Part shown: piece by piece, positions 15,779-25,662 of the stretch
How the letters are laid out: every line of letters starts with the position of its first letter
How positions within the stretch are numbered: position 1 is the stretch's first letter
Assembly (NCBI GenBank): GCA_021204175.1
Contig: JAJPZT010000076.1
Span: 1 to 37,661 of the forward strand
Direction of reading: 5' to 3'
DNA from: Clostridiales bacterium
Lineage (GTDB): Bacteria; Bacillota; Clostridia; Lachnospirales; CAG-274
Length of the DNA: 37,661 nt
Made by a program: the position numbers and the translations under genes
The notes under the pieces: model-generated
Told to the model about the DNA's origin: nothing
Seen by the model: the letters and a program-made list of their open reading frames with translations, nothing else
The model's database searches: none

Positions 15779-16246
15779 ATGGAAAGAATAAGCTGGGACG
15801 AATATTTTATGGAAATGGCGGAGCTTGCTGCAAAACGCTCCACCTGTCTGCGTCGAAAGGTAGGTGCAGTTATAGTAAAGGATCATCAGGTTTTGGCTAC
15901 GGGCTACAACGGTGCACCGAAGGGCTTAGCAAACTGCTGTGACATAGGCTCCTGTCTCAGGCAGGAAATGGGCATTCCCTCGGGGAAGAACCACGAGCTT
16001 TGCAGAGCCGTTCACGCCGAAAACAACGCAATCACTCAGTGCGCCGTAAACGGTGTTTCCTGTAAGGGCGCAGTTTTATATGTGACAGCCTCTCCCTGTT
16101 CAATGTGTCTCAAACAGATTATAAACGCAGGCATAACAAAAATTTATGCAAAAGAGCTTTATCCCGACGAATTAAGCTTATCTCTGCTTAAAGAAAGCAA
16201 GCTTGAAATGATAAAATTTTCCGAAAGGAAAGATGAAAATGAGTAA
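15779..16246 (+). CDS. Deoxycytidylate (dCMP) deaminase, ComEB-like
   Basis: Converts dCMP to dUMP, feeding thymidylate synthesis. The 155-residue protein shows the zinc deaminase signature: HAEN (His ligand and catalytic Glu) and TASPCSMC (two Cys ligands). The N-terminal [17 protein letters not shown] and the [14 protein letters not shown] segment are typical of the dCMP deaminase group, distinguishing it from cytidine or tRNA adenosine deaminases. It starts 2 bases after the acyltransferase stop, with AAAGGAG inside the end of that gene. It overlaps polA by 14 bases (or 8 if polA starts at 16239). Confidence 0.93.
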   Translation: MERISWDEYFMEMAELAAKRSTCLRRKVGAVIVKDHQVLATGYNGAPKGLANCCDIGSCLRQEMGIPSGKNHELCRAVHAENNAITQCAVNGVSCKGAVLYVTASPCSMCLKQIINAGITKIYAKELYPDELSLSLLKESKLEMIKFSERKDENE

Positions 16247-18905
16247 AGAAAAAATTATATTGATTGACGGAAACAGCATAATCAACAGGGCATTCTATGC
16301 CCTTCCGCCCCTGACAAACAAAAACGGAGACTATACCAACGGTGTTTACGGCTTCTTCAGCATTATTTTCAAATTTATTGGTGAGGAACACCCTACCCAC
16401 ATAGCCACCGCCTTCGATCTTCATGCTCCTACATTCCGTCACAAGGCATATACCGAGTATAAGGCAGGCAGACGCCCTATGCCTGAGGAGCTTCGTCCTC
16501 AGTTTCCCCTGCTTAAGGAAATTCTCAAAAAAATGAATATTGCAGTCTGCGAAAAAGAGGGCTATGAAGCGGACGATATTTTGGCGACGCTTGCAAAACG
16601 CTGTGAAGCGGAGGGAATTGCCCCTGTTATAATAACAGGCGACAGAGATCTGCTTCAAGCCGCCACCGATACAACGGAAATAAGGATACCCAAAACAAAA
16701 AGCTTCGGAACAGAGGTTGAAAACTACTTTGCAAAGGACGTTTTTGCTAAATACGGCGTAACCCCAACGGAGTTTATAGAGGTTAAGGCTCTTATGGGCG
16801 ACGCCTCCGACAATGTGCCGGGAGTTCCTTCAATCGGCGAAAAAACAGCAATAAAAATAATAAGCGAATATAAAACCGTTGAAAATGCTATTGAAAATGC
16901 CGACAGTGTTAAGCCTAAAAAGGCCTCCGCCAATCTTAAGGAATTTAAGGATCAGGCTCTTATGAGCAAGTTTTTGGTCACAATCGACACAGACGTGCCC
17001 TTAGACGTGACCCCCGCCGACTTAAAAATAAATGATATGTTTAACAACAACGCAAGAGAAGCCTTTGTCTACAACGGCTTTAACTCTCTGCTGTCACACT
17101 TCAAAGCACCTGAAGCCTCGGAAAACCGCCCCAAAGCGGAAATTATTTCTACCCGAGAAGAAGCCGAGGCACTTCTGCCCTCTTTAACCGAGGGAACGGC
17201 TTATAAGCTTATAACCGAGGGAAAAACTCTCTGCGGCTGCGGGTTTTTAACACCTGAAAGCAAATTGAGTATAGTTCTTGTTGATACGGACATTTCTCTT
17301 TTGGGTTCGGATTTTTCGGAGGATGACTTTGTTGAAATTTTTAAGTCGTTCTTTGAAGCTGAAAATAAGAAAATAACCTATGACGGAAAGTCCGACATTA
17401 CTTTTTTCAAAGACAAAATCGACCTTAGGGGAATTGCCTTTGACACAATGTTAGCAGCTTATCTTTTAGATCCGTCGGCAAGCTCATATGACTACAGCCG
17501 AATTGCCAACCAATATTTAGGCGAAAACTTCCCCTCAATAGAAGAGGTAACAGGCAAGGGCAAAAGCCGCACACCCTTTTATTCTTTGGAAAGGGAGAAG
17601 CTTGCGGAGCTGTTTTCAAGCTTTGTTTACACAATAGGAGCTTCAAGGGAAATTTTAGAAGAGAAGCTTGCGGAGCAGAATATGACCGACCTCTACTATA
17701 ATATTGAACTGCCCCTTATATACGTTCTTGCGGATATGGAACATATAGGAATGAAGGTTCAAAAGGAAGAACTTCAGGATTTCGCTAAGCGTCTTGACAG
17801 AACAATCGCTGAACTGGCCGATGAAATATATTTTCTTGCCGGTGAGGAATTTAACATAAACTCACCCAAACAGTTGGGCTCAATCCTCTTTGAAAAGCTT
17901 AAGCTTAAAGGGGGCAAAAAGACAAAAACAGGCTATTCCACCTCAGCCGACGTTTTGGAAAAGCTAAGGTATCAGGACGAAATTATAGACAAGATTCTTT
18001 CCTACAGAACCTACACAAAGCTTAAGTCCACCTACTGTGACGGGCTTCTTGCACTTATAGACCCAAAGACAAGCAAGGTTTACTCCACCTTTAACCAAAC
18101 TGTCACAGCCACAGGCAGAATAAGCTCCACTGAGCCCAATCTTCAAAACATACCCATTAAGCTTGAACTGGGCCATCTGCTCAGAAAAGCCTTTGTGCCC
18201 ACTTCGGAGGAATACTGCTTTGCAGACGGTGACTACTCGCAAATCGAGCTGAGAGTTTTGGCTCATCTTTCGGGTGACGAAACAATGATAAACGCCTTCA
18301 AAAACGGCGAGGATATTCACCGCCTGACCGCTTCACAGGCTTTCAGAATACCCCTTGAAGAGGTAACCCACGAACAGCGTCAAAACGCAAAGGCTGTAAA
18401 CTTCGGCATTGTCTATGGAATCAGCGCATATTCCTTAAGTCAGGACCTTCACATAACAAGAGCAGAGGCACAGCGTTATATTGACGGCTACTTCGAAAGA
18501 TACCCAAAAGTAAAGATTTTCCTTGAGGAATGTGTTGAAAAAGCCAAAAAAAGCGGTGTTTCAGTTACTCTTTTCGGAAGAATACGCCCTATTCCCGAGC
18601 TTTCAAGCACAAACGCCAATTTAAGGGCTTTCGGCGAAAGAGCCGCTATGAATGCTCCCGTTCAGGGAACAGCCGCCGACATAATCAAAATAGCTATGAT
18701 TAAAATACACCAAAGGCTTAAAAAAGAAGGCTTGAAATCAAGGCTTATTCTTCAGGTTCACGATGAGCTTTTGATAGAAGCCTATAAGCCTGAGCTTGAC
18801 TATGTTATGAAAATTCTTAAGGAAGAAATGGAAAACGCCGCAGACCTTGCTCTGCCCTTAAGCGTAGACTTAAGCAGCGGCGAAAACTGGTATGAGGTGA
18901 AATAA
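16233..18905 (+). CDS. polA: DNA polymerase I, probably lacking proofreading
   Basis: Repair and Okazaki-fragment polymerase. The 890 residues have an N-terminal 5'-3' exonuclease ([49 protein letters not shown]) and a helix-hairpin-helix region. The middle 3'-5' exonuclease-like domain lacks the usual DxE of motif I, with [13 protein letters not shown] where the acidic pair is expected. The family A polymerase follows: motif [11 protein letters not shown] (about 664), motif [11 protein letters not shown] (about 719) and motif C QVHDELL (about 842). Loss of the exonuclease residues is common in Firmicute PolA. The start is either 16233 or 16239 (Met-Lys-Met); AAAGG lies close before both and the first is given here. 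Confidence 0.96.
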   Translation: MKMSKEKIILIDGNSIINRAFYALPPLTNKNGDYTNGVYGFFSIIFKFIGEEHPTHIATAFDLHAPTFRHKAYTEYKAGRRPMPEELRPQFPLLKEILKKMNIAVCEKEGYEADDILATLAKRCEAEGIAPVIITGDRDLLQAATDTTEIRIPKTKSFGTEVENYFAKDVFAKYGVTPTEFIEVKALMGDASDNVPGVPSIGEKTAIKIISEYKTVENAIENADSVKPKKASANLKEFKDQALMSKFLVTIDTDVPLDVTPADLKINDMFNNNAREAFVYNGFNSLLSHFKAPEASENRPKAEIISTREEAEALLPSLTEGTAYKLITEGKTLCGCGFLTPESKLSIVLVDTDISLLGSDFSEDDFVEIFKSFFEAENKKITYDGKSDITFFKDKIDLRGIAFDTMLAAYLLDPSASSYDYSRIANQYLGENFPSIEEVTGKGKSRTPFYSLEREKLAELFSSFVYTIGASREILEEKLAEQNMTDLYYNIELPLIYVLADMEHIGMKVQKEELQDFAKRLDRTIAELADEIYFLAGEEFNINSPKQLGSILFEKLKLKGGKKTKTGYSTSADVLEKLRYQDEIIDKILSYRTYTKLKSTYCDGLLALIDPKTSKVYSTFNQTVTATGRISSTEPNLQNIPIKLELGHLLRKAFVPTSEEYCFADGDYSQIELRVLAHLSGDETMINAFKNGEDIHRLTASQAFRIPLEEVTHEQRQNAKAVNFGIVYGISAYSLSQDLHITRAEAQRYIDGYFERYPKVKIFLEECVEKAKKSGVSVTLFGRIRPIPELSSTNANLRAFGERAAMNAPVQGTAADIIKIAMIKIHQRLKKEGLKSRLILQVHDELLIEAYKPELDYVMKILKEEMENAADLALPLSVDLSSGENWYEVK

Positions 18906-18906
18906 A

Positions 18907-19503
18907 ATGATTGTTTTGGGCATAACAGGCGGCAGCGGAACAGGCAAATCAACCGCCGCCGAGGTTCTCAAAAAGGAAGGGGCTTATATAATTGACTGCG
19001 ACAAACTGGCAAGAGAGGTTGTTGAAAAGGGTACTGACGGCTATAAAGAGGTTGTTGACTTCTTCGGCAGCAAAATTTTAGCCGAAAACGGCGATTTAAA
19101 CCGCAAAGCCTTGGGCGACATTGTTTTTAACGACAGGGCTAAGCTTAAAAGGCTTGAAGAAATCACCCACTCAGCCATAAAAGCCGAGGTTTTAAAAAGG
19201 CTTGAGGCTGCAAAAAATAAAGGCACTAAACTTGTTGTTATAGACGCACCTCTTTTAATAGAAGCGGGTTTAAATTCACTGACGGATAAAATTTGGCTTT
19301 TTACTGCAGATTTTGATGTTCGCTTAGAGAGAATTTCAAAACGTGACGGAATAAGCCTTAAAAGCGCCGAAAGCCGTTTTTTAAGCCAGACCCCTGCGGA
19401 AAAGCTTATAAAGTTTGCAGATGAGGTTATTGACACGTCATGCTATAATATAGAAGAAACGGAAGTAAAAATAAAAAGATTAAAGGAGCATTTATATGCT
19501 TAA
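18907..19503 (+). CDS. coaE: Dephospho-CoA kinase
   Basis: Last step of coenzyme A synthesis: phosphorylates the 3'-hydroxyl of dephospho-CoA with ATP. The 198 residues open with the P-loop GITGGSGTGKST, then DCDKLAREVV, GDLNRKALGDIVF, VVIDAPLLIEAGL and SRFLSQ, the family's usual blocks. One base separates it from the polA stop, and polA-coaE adjacency is common in Firmicutes. Its end overlaps the next gene by 8 bases. Confidence 0.96.
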   Translation: MIVLGITGGSGTGKSTAAEVLKKEGAYIIDCDKLAREVVEKGTDGYKEVVDFFGSKILAENGDLNRKALGDIVFNDRAKLKRLEEITHSAIKAEVLKRLEAAKNKGTKLVVIDAPLLIEAGLNSLTDKIWLFTADFDVRLERISKRDGISLKSAESRFLSQTPAEKLIKFADEVIDTSCYNIEETEVKIKRLKEHLYA

Positions 19504-20056
19504 GTTAAAAAATAACAAGATAATTTTGGCTCTGCCCTTTGCCGCTGCGATATTTTTTCTGGGAGCAACACTGTTTTTAAGGGCATTCCCGTTGAGATAC
19601 CCAAGTCTCATATATGAATATTCCGAAAAATATTCATTAGACCCGGCGGTGGTCTGCGCAGTAATAAACACAGAAAGCCGCTTTAACGAAAACGCCGCCT
19701 CATCAAAGGGTGCAAAGGGCTTAATGCAGCTTATGGAAGCTACCGCCGAATGGGTGGCAAGTGAAACGGACAAGGAGGACTATTCCTCAGAGCTTATAAC
19801 CAACCCCGACATAAACATTGAATTAGGCTGTTGGCTTTTAAGCACCTTAATCGATAAATATAACGGAAATTTAGACACTGCCCTCTGTGCTTATAACGCG
19901 GGCAGCGGAAATGTTGACAGCTGGCTCACTTCGGGGGAAACATCCCTTGAAGCTATCCCCTATTACGAAACGAAAGCCTATTTAACAAGGGTAAAGCGGC
20001 GAACCCTTGCCTACCGCCTTATTCTCGGCATTATCGGAGGAAAGTATGAAAGCTAA
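19496..20056 (+). CDS. Membrane-anchored lytic transglycosylase (SLT family)
   Basis: Cleaves peptidoglycan strands to 1,6-anhydro ends outside the cell. The 186-residue protein has an N-terminal membrane anchor (about 10-30, ILALPFAAAIFFLGATLFL) and a soluble SLT domain with the catalytic Glu in VINTESRFNENAAS, then GAKGLMQLM and ALCAYNAGSGNV. It matches the short YjbJ/Slt-type enzymes of Clostridia found near polA-coaE. GGAG before the ATG lies within coaE. It overlaps the following gene by 11 bases. Confidence 0.93.
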   Translation: MLKLKNNKIILALPFAAAIFFLGATLFLRAFPLRYPSLIYEYSEKYSLDPAVVCAVINTESRFNENAASSKGAKGLMQLMEATAEWVASETDKEDYSSELITNPDINIELGCWLLSTLIDKYNGNLDTALCAYNAGSGNVDSWLTSGETSLEAIPYYETKAYLTRVKRRTLAYRLILGIIGGKYES

Positions 20057-21605
20057 AATTTTATTTCTTCTTATTATAACCGTACTTTTCTGCGGCTGCG
20101 GAAAGGCTTCAGACGAACAGGAGGTTCATGACTCAACGGCAAGGCTCACTGTTTTGGATAAGGAGACAAAAAAGACAGAGGTTGAAAACGAAATCGCTCT
20201 TTCAATGCGTTCGCCTAAAACAATGAACCCTCTTTTAAATGAGGACACCACCGTTGACAGGGTTTTAAAGCTTATTTTCGAACCTCTTTTCAATATAAGC
20301 GAGGAGCAAAGCGTTATTGCAAATTTGGCTGAAAGCTACGCCTTTTCTTCTGACGGTCTTACTCTGACGGTTAAACTCAAAAGCGGCTTAAAGTGGCAGG
20401 ACGGAGAGCCTATTACCGCCGCCGACATAGCCTACAGCTTAGACGTAATTCAGACAGCTTCGGATATTTCGGTCTATAAATACGTTATTACAAATATGAC
20501 AGGGTGGAATGCAGAGGACGACTTAACCCTTAACATAAACTATGCCTCTCCTTATTCACAAGCACCCTATAATTTAGCCTTTCCCATAATTCCTAAACAC
20601 CACTATCAGGGCAATTCAGACAGTGACTTTGACACAGTGGGAAGCGGCTCATATACCTTAAGCGAATATAACAATTCAGGGCTGACACTTGTTGCCGCTG
20701 AGGGAGTATACGGCACGCCCCAAATTCCTCAGGCGAAAATCATAATTTCCACAGACAAGGAAACGGATTATAACGCCTTTGCCCAGGGCTTAACGGATAT
20801 TTTGGACGCCGAAAGCTCCGACTGGTTCAGCTTTTTCTCGTCTAAGGACTGCGGAAAGGCAATTTATTCCACAAACACATTCGAATATCTGGGCTTTAAC
20901 AACTCAAAGGATATGTTTAAAAACCAAGCCCTTAAACAGGCGGTTGCCTACTGCATAGACAGGGAACAGATCATTTCCGGCATTTATATGAATAATATGG
21001 ATTCTTCTCTGACTCCTGTGAACCCTACAGCCTATATGAGCAGTAAGGACACCCTTCCCTCATATAACTATGACACAGACGAAGCCTTAAAAACGCTGTG
21101 GCAGGCTTCCCTTTCGCCTTATAACTTTACATTCTCCATTTTGGTCAATGATGACAACTCCGCAAGGGTTGAAACGGCTAAAATCATTGCCGAAAGCTTA
21201 AACAGAATAGGCATGAACGTAACCGTAAATTCCCGACCCTATGAGGAATATATCGAGCTTATAAACTCAGACGAATTTGACGTATTTATAGGCGGAGCTA
21301 ACCTCCGCTGCGGCTTCGACCTTCGCCCTATGCTTCTTTCATCGTCGGCATATTCGGGAACTAACTATGTAAACTTCAGCGATGCCCAAATGGACACTCT
21401 TTTGACAGCCGAAGCTGAAGCCTTAACCCCTGAAGCCCAAAAAAAGGCTTTGGGCGAGGTTGAAAGATATATTGCCCAAACCCTGCCATTAATAGGCATA
21501 GGCTTTTCAAACGGAGCTGTTCTCACAAGCCCGAACCTTAAGGGAGTGACAATTCCCTATATTTCAAACCCCTATACAAACTCCGCCGTTTGGAGCTTTG
21601 AGTAA
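20046..21605 (+). CDS. Orphan extracellular solute-binding lipoprotein, family 5 (peptide/nickel type)
   Basis: A 519-residue substrate-binding protein for a Dpp/Opp-type ABC importer. The signal sequence ends at Cys18 (LFCGC), so it should be lipid-anchored. Family 5 signs: SPKTMNPLLNEDTTVDRVLKLIFEPLF near the N terminus, LKSGLKWQDGEPITAADIAYSL, LKQAVAYCIDREQI and a C-terminal LPLIGIGFSNG. The start at 20046 was chosen because GGAGGAAAG lies just before it and the signal peptide begins there; an earlier in-frame ATG at 20007 lies inside the preceding gene. No permease or ATPase genes are in the window, so it either works with a transporter encoded elsewhere or serves as a sensor. The ligand is unknown. 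Confidence 0.9.
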   Translation: MKAKILFLLIITVLFCGCGKASDEQEVHDSTARLTVLDKETKKTEVENEIALSMRSPKTMNPLLNEDTTVDRVLKLIFEPLFNISEEQSVIANLAESYAFSSDGLTLTVKLKSGLKWQDGEPITAADIAYSLDVIQTASDISVYKYVITNMTGWNAEDDLTLNINYASPYSQAPYNLAFPIIPKHHYQGNSDSDFDTVGSGSYTLSEYNNSGLTLVAAEGVYGTPQIPQAKIIISTDKETDYNAFAQGLTDILDAESSDWFSFFSSKDCGKAIYSTNTFEYLGFNNSKDMFKNQALKQAVAYCIDREQIISGIYMNNMDSSLTPVNPTAYMSSKDTLPSYNYDTDEALKTLWQASLSPYNFTFSILVNDDNSARVETAKIIAESLNRIGMNVTVNSRPYEEYIELINSDEFDVFIGGANLRCGFDLRPMLLSSSAYSGTNYVNFSDAQMDTLLTAEAEALTPEAQKKALGEVERYIAQTLPLIGIGFSNGAVLTSPNLKGVTIPYISNPYTNSAVWSFE

Positions 21606-21619
21606 AGGAGGAATAAAAA

Positions 21620-22534
21620 ATGCTTAAATATAATTATTTAACGGGTACACCTGTTTATATTGCTGAGGAGCGTTTAAACCGCCCCAACAGTACGGGTATA
21701 CCCCAAAGAAAAGCAGAAAGCAGCAAGGACAGCGGAGAAAACTGCCCCTTCTGCCCTCATAACGCCCATATGACGCCCCCTGTTATATATGACAACGGCG
21801 TTGTTAAGATAGTGCCTAACCTCTACCCCTTTATTTCACAAAAGGAAGGGCTTGGCTTTCACGATGTGGTAATAGATACGCCAAACCACAACGAGACTAT
21901 AAGCGACTATACCCGGGAGCATATGGAGAACCTTCTTTCCGTTCTGAAAATGCGTCAGATACAGCTTGAAGAAAAGCCGGGCATAGAATATGTTCAGGTA
22001 TTCAAAAACAACGGAAGAAACGCCGGAGCAAGCCAAAGCCATTCTCACTGGCAGATTGGCGCACAAAACATAATTTCGCCGAAAATATCATATATGTATG
22101 AAAGGCTTAAAGAATATAAAGATCTTAAGGGCAAAAGCTATTTCGACAGCGAAGACGCCTTTATATCTGTTTGGGAAAACACTCTTTTTAAAATTGCCAT
22201 ACCCACAGACAGCCTTTTTTCTTTCGAAACACATATAATAACAAAGGAGGACATTCCCTCACTGACGGAATTTTCGGAAAGTCAGCTTTCGCTTTTGGCA
22301 GAGGTTCTGTTAAAACAGCTTTCAATATATAAAAAATATGACAGCACTCTTGACTTTAACATATGCTTTTACAGCACGCCTAAAAAATATAAGCAAAGCT
22401 CGGCTATGAGATTTTCTTCTCAGTTTATACCCCGAAAGGGAAATATTGCGGGCTTTGAGTTTTCCACAGGCTGTTATATAAACTCTGTGACCCCCGAAGC
22501 ACTGGAGAATTTAATAAAGAAGGAATTTTTATGA
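21620..22534 (+). CDS. GalT-like nucleotidyltransferase of the HIT superfamily (DUF4931-like)
   Basis: A 304-residue protein related to galactose-1-phosphate uridylyltransferase. It has the CPFC zinc-type motif (near residue 41), a VVKIVPNLYPF segment, the catalytic-type region NNGRNAGASQSHSHWQI (HxHxQ around 145) and a C-terminal second HIT-like half. In GalT the first His of HxHxQ is the nucleophile that carries the UMP. The protein is shorter than classical GalT and no other Leloir genes are here, so a sugar-1-phosphate or nucleotide phosphorylase role is possible. AAAGGAGG precedes the ATG. It overlaps ddl by 4 bases. Confidence 0.8.
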   Translation: MLKYNYLTGTPVYIAEERLNRPNSTGIPQRKAESSKDSGENCPFCPHNAHMTPPVIYDNGVVKIVPNLYPFISQKEGLGFHDVVIDTPNHNETISDYTREHMENLLSVLKMRQIQLEEKPGIEYVQVFKNNGRNAGASQSHSHWQIGAQNIISPKISYMYERLKEYKDLKGKSYFDSEDAFISVWENTLFKIAIPTDSLFSFETHIITKEDIPSLTEFSESQLSLLAEVLLKQLSIYKKYDSTLDFNICFYSTPKKYKQSSAMRFSSQFIPRKGNIAGFEFSTGCYINSVTPEALENLIKKEFL

Positions 22535-23481
22535 AAAATAAAATCTGCGTATTATACGGCGGTGCAAGTGCCGAACGAGACGTATCTCTTGCAACGGCGG
22601 AAAACATACTTAAAAACTTAGACCCGGAAAAATATGATGTTTCAAAGCTTGAAATAACAGCGGACTTAAACCCCGATTGGATAAATAAGCTTATTTCGCT
22701 GTCTCCCGATTTGGTTTTATCCGCTCTTCACGGCGGCATAGGTGAAAACGGAGCGGTTCAGGGGCTGCTTCAGTGTCTGTCTGTACCCTTTACGGGCAGC
22801 GGTATTTTAGGCAGTGCCTTAAGCCTAAACAAGCACTTTTCGAAAACACTGCTTAGGTCAGCCCATGTTCCAACTCCCGAAAGCATTTTGGTAAAAAGCC
22901 CAATTTCTTCCGCTGAGCTTGAGGAAGCATTGTCAAAATTAGGCTTACCTGTAATCGTAAAGCCCAACTGCGGAGGCTCAAGCATAGGGGTAAAAAAATG
23001 CGAAACAAAAGAGAAAGTAAGCGGACACATAAATTATCTTCTCGAAAAAGGCGAAAACTGCCTTGTGGAGCAGTATATAGACGGAAAAGAAGTCTCCTGT
23101 ATAATGCTTGAAACCCCGGAAGGGCTGAAGCTTTTAAGCCTTATGGACGTAAACCCCAAGGGCGAAATTTATGACTACAGCGAAAAATACATATCCCCCA
23201 CTCCCTTTGTAAACAAATCAGAGCTGCCTAAATTTATGTGGTCTATGATTGAGGAAATAGGCAAAAAGGCTTTTAACGCCCTTCACCTAAAGGGCTACTG
23301 CGCCGCTGATTTTATTTTAAGGGAAGAACAGGTTTTTTTGATTGAGATAAACTCACTGCCGGGCTTTGCTCCCAACTCAATTTTGACAAACACTTTAAAG
23401 TCTTTGGATATTCCTCTTTCGGACTTTTTGGACTATCTCATTGCCTTTGAGCTAAATGAAAAAGTATCTCAGTTAGTGTAA
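22531..23481 (+). CDS. ddl: D-alanine--D-alanine ligase
   Basis: Joins two D-Ala using ATP to make the dipeptide end of peptidoglycan precursors. The 316 residues have the ATP-grasp layout. The N-terminal YGGASAERDVSLATA is followed by LHGGIGENGAVQG, FTGSGILGSALSLNK, the ATP loop KPNCGGSSIGVKK, the omega-loop YDYSEKY, and the metal site LIEINSLPGF. The Tyr-containing omega-loop points to a true D-Ala-D-Ala enzyme and not a Van-type lactate ligase. Last gene of the run. Confidence 0.96.
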   Translation: MKNKICVLYGGASAERDVSLATAENILKNLDPEKYDVSKLEITADLNPDWINKLISLSPDLVLSALHGGIGENGAVQGLLQCLSVPFTGSGILGSALSLNKHFSKTLLRSAHVPTPESILVKSPISSAELEEALSKLGLPVIVKPNCGGSSIGVKKCETKEKVSGHINYLLEKGENCLVEQYIDGKEVSCIMLETPEGLKLLSLMDVNPKGEIYDYSEKYISPTPFVNKSELPKFMWSMIEEIGKKAFNALHLKGYCAADFILREEQVFLIEINSLPGFAPNSILTNTLKSLDIPLSDFLDYLIAFELNEKVSQLV

Positions 23482-23587
23482 AAATTATGTAAAAACTTTA
23501 ACAAAAACATTCTTCTGTCTTAATTTTATTTTAATATTAATATTTTATAGTATTAACAATATTTTTTGAAACAGGAGGACAACACCT

Positions 23588-24484
23588 ATGAAATCAATAA
23601 TAAATACAATATTTACTGCGGCGGCTGTTATAGGGCTTATAGGCTGCGCAGCAGCACCCGATAACAGCGAAGCCCGTGCCCCTGAACCTCAGTCGGAACT
23701 TCAGGCAGAACAGCCACCCGATATTCAGCCTAACGAAGCAACGGGAGACTTAAGCATTTACTGCTTTAAAATAGGCAAAGCGGATGCCTTTCTCTTTCAG
23801 ACGGAAAACGGCTCGGTTCTCTTAGACTGCGGCGAAGATGACGACGCAGACGAAATTGTTGAATATCTCGAGGACAACAACATTGACAGCCTTGACTACA
23901 TCATAATTTCCCACTTTGATAAGGATCATGTCGGCGGAGCAGCCGAGGTCTTAAACTCCGTTTCAATCGGTGCGGTTATAACCCCCAACTATACGGAAAC
24001 AAACGACGAATACAAAGCCTTTATTGCCGCCCTTAAGTCAAACGGCGTTTCTCAGACGGCTCTTTCGGACACCTATACATTTACCCTTGACGATGTGAGC
24101 TTTGCCCTTCTGCCGCCTTTAAGCTCTGACTACTCCGAAGAAAAGGACAACAACTCTTCACTGGCTCTCAGTGTTTTCCACGGTGAAAACAGCTTTTTCT
24201 TCACGGGAGACGCTATGGACGAAAGAATTGCTGAGCTGCTTTCCTACGGAGACATAAGCCACACACTGCTTAAAATGCCCCACCACGGAATTTATTCCGA
24301 CGGTCTGAAAGCCCTTGTTGAAGCGGTTTCACCCCAATACGCAATTATAACATCATCGGATAAAAACCCCGAGGACGAAAAAACTCTTGCTCTTCTGGAA
24401 AATGAGGGTGTGGAAACCTATCTCACACGGGAAGGCGACATCTCGATTTTAAGCGACGGAAAAACAATAAGTATTAAGCAATAA
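23588..24484 (+). CDS. ComEC-like metallo-beta-lactamase-fold lipoprotein
   Basis: A 298-residue exported lipoprotein: signal peptide with lipobox LIGC (Cys20), a Pro/Glu/Gln-rich spacer (to about 50), then a metallo-beta-lactamase domain like the C-terminal part of ComEC/Rec2. Motifs: LLDCGED, IISHFDKDHVGG (the HxDxDH form usual for this subgroup), FFTGDAMDE, LKMPHHGIYSD and IITSSDKNP near the end. Stand-alone secreted forms are common in Clostridia; a nuclease or phosphodiesterase activity is plausible but unproven. AACAGGAGG precedes the ATG. It has no channel domain, so it is not a DNA-uptake pore by itself. Confidence 0.87.
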   Translation: MKSIINTIFTAAAVIGLIGCAAAPDNSEARAPEPQSELQAEQPPDIQPNEATGDLSIYCFKIGKADAFLFQTENGSVLLDCGEDDDADEIVEYLEDNNIDSLDYIIISHFDKDHVGGAAEVLNSVSIGAVITPNYTETNDEYKAFIAALKSNGVSQTALSDTYTFTLDDVSFALLPPLSSDYSEEKDNNSSLALSVFHGENSFFFTGDAMDERIAELLSYGDISHTLLKMPHHGIYSDGLKALVEAVSPQYAIITSSDKNPEDEKTLALLENEGVETYLTREGDISILSDGKTISIKQ

Positions 24485-24494
24485 TCCCCATACT

Positions 24495-24524
24495 AAAAGC
24501 CCCGAATATCCTTCGGAGCTTTTT
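24495..24524 (+). terminator. Terminator of the MBL-fold lipoprotein gene
   Basis: AAAAGC-C-CCGAA pairs with TTCGG-A-GCTTTT around TATCC, followed by TTCC; 10 bases after the stop. Confidence 0.8.
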
Positions 24525-24550
24525 CCTTGCAAAAAAATTTTGCTCTCCCA

Positions 24551-24580
24551 TTGACACACATTGGTTAAAAGTGCTATTAT
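24551..24580 (+). promoter_or_regulatory. Sigma-A promoter of azlCD
   Basis: TTGACA (24551-24556), 18-base spacer, TATTAT (24575-24580). Confidence 0.75.
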
Positions 24581-24624
24581 TTATTATACAAAACCTATAT
24601 TGAAATGAAGGAAGATAATATTTT

Positions 24625-25347
24625 ATGAATAGGAAGGAATTTTTAAGAGGAGCTAAAAACGGAATGCCCATAGCCTTGGGTTATTTTGCGGTGTCTATTA
24701 CAATAGGCATAGCCGCCGCAAATGCAGGGCTATCGGTTTTTGAATCAGGCTTAACCAGCTGTTTATGCTTCACGTCCACAGGCGAATTTGCGGGAATAGG
24801 TCTTATAGCCGCAGCAGGCTCATATCTTGAAGCGGCAATTTTACAGCTTATAATAAATGCCCGTTATGTTTTAATGTCGGCGTCTCTGAGCCAAAAGCTT
24901 AAGGAGGATGTTCCCTTAAGGCTGAGACTTTTGACTGGAATAGGGGTCACGGACGAAATTTTCGGGCTTTCAATAGCGGAGGAATATCCCCTGTCGCCCT
25001 TTTACACAATCGGCATAGTTTCTGTGGCTGTTCCCGGGTGGACACTTGGAACGGTTATAGGCGCACTTTTGGGAGGGATTTTGCCTGAGCTTTTGACCTG
25101 TGCTTTAAGCGTAAGCCTTTACGGAATGTTCATTTCCGCCTTTATTCCCCCTGCAAAAAAGGACCGCAAAATTGCAGCCCTTGTTGTGTGTTCGTTTATA
25201 GCAAGCCTTGCCTTCAGCTTAATTCCTGTGTTAAAAGGTATATCTGAAAGCACTAAAATAATTGTTTTAACTATTGTTCTCTCTGCCGCTTTCGCCCTTA
25301 TTTTCCCCGTAAAGGAAAAGGACGAAAACGAGGAACATAAGGAGTAA
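24625..25347 (+). CDS. azlC: Branched-chain amino acid exporter, large subunit
   Basis: Large subunit of the two-part AzlCD permease, which exports branched-chain amino acids or analogues. The 240 residues include about seven hydrophobic segments. The family N-terminal block GAKNGMPIALGYFAVSITIG, the STGEFAGIG segment and LQLIINARYVLMSASLSQKL are clear, and GVTDEIFGLSI follows. The tail is charged and acidic. AAGGAAG precedes the ATG. The azlD gene follows 3 bases after the stop. Confidence 0.93.
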   Translation: MNRKEFLRGAKNGMPIALGYFAVSITIGIAAANAGLSVFESGLTSCLCFTSTGEFAGIGLIAAAGSYLEAAILQLIINARYVLMSASLSQKLKEDVPLRLRLLTGIGVTDEIFGLSIAEEYPLSPFYTIGIVSVAVPGWTLGTVIGALLGGILPELLTCALSVSLYGMFISAFIPPAKKDRKIAALVVCSFIASLAFSLIPVLKGISESTKIIVLTIVLSAAFALIFPVKEKDENEEHKE

Positions 25348-25350
25348 ATT

Positions 25351-25662
25351 ATGAAAAATACATATATTTATATTTTTGTTATGGCTGCGGCTACCTACGC
25401 CGTAAGGGTCATTCCCTTAACGCTGATACGCAAAAAAATCAAAAACAATTTTATACGTTCCTTCCTATATTATGTACCATATGCAACACTGTCGGTAATG
25501 ACATTTCCGGCGGTTCTCTCCGCTACGAACACGCCGATTTCGGCAGCAATAGCCCTTGTTGCCGGAATAGCGGCAGCCTATAAGGGCTTAAGCCTTTTTA
25601 CCACCGCCGCAATTTGCTCCCTTTCGGTTCTCATAATCGAGGGCATAATGATGCTTATGTAA
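25351..25662 (+). CDS. azlD: Branched-chain amino acid exporter, small subunit
   Basis: Small membrane partner of AzlC: 103 residues, three to four hydrophobic helices, with the family start AAATYAVRVIPLTLIRKKIKN (split here by the first helix) and LYYVPYATLSVMTFPAVL. Size and position directly after azlC fit. Its stop codon abuts the stop codon of the convergent metA with no bases between. Confidence 0.92.
   Translation: MKNTYIYIFVMAAATYAVRVIPLTLIRKKIKNNFIRSFLYYVPYATLSVMTFPAVLSATNTPISAAIALVAGIAAAYKGLSLFTTAAICSLSVLIIEGIMMLM

Noticed and set aside
16188-16658. A 156-codon open frame antisense to the dCMP deaminase-polA junction
   Set aside because: Opposite two clear genes, Cys/Phe-rich shadow composition, no ribosome site.
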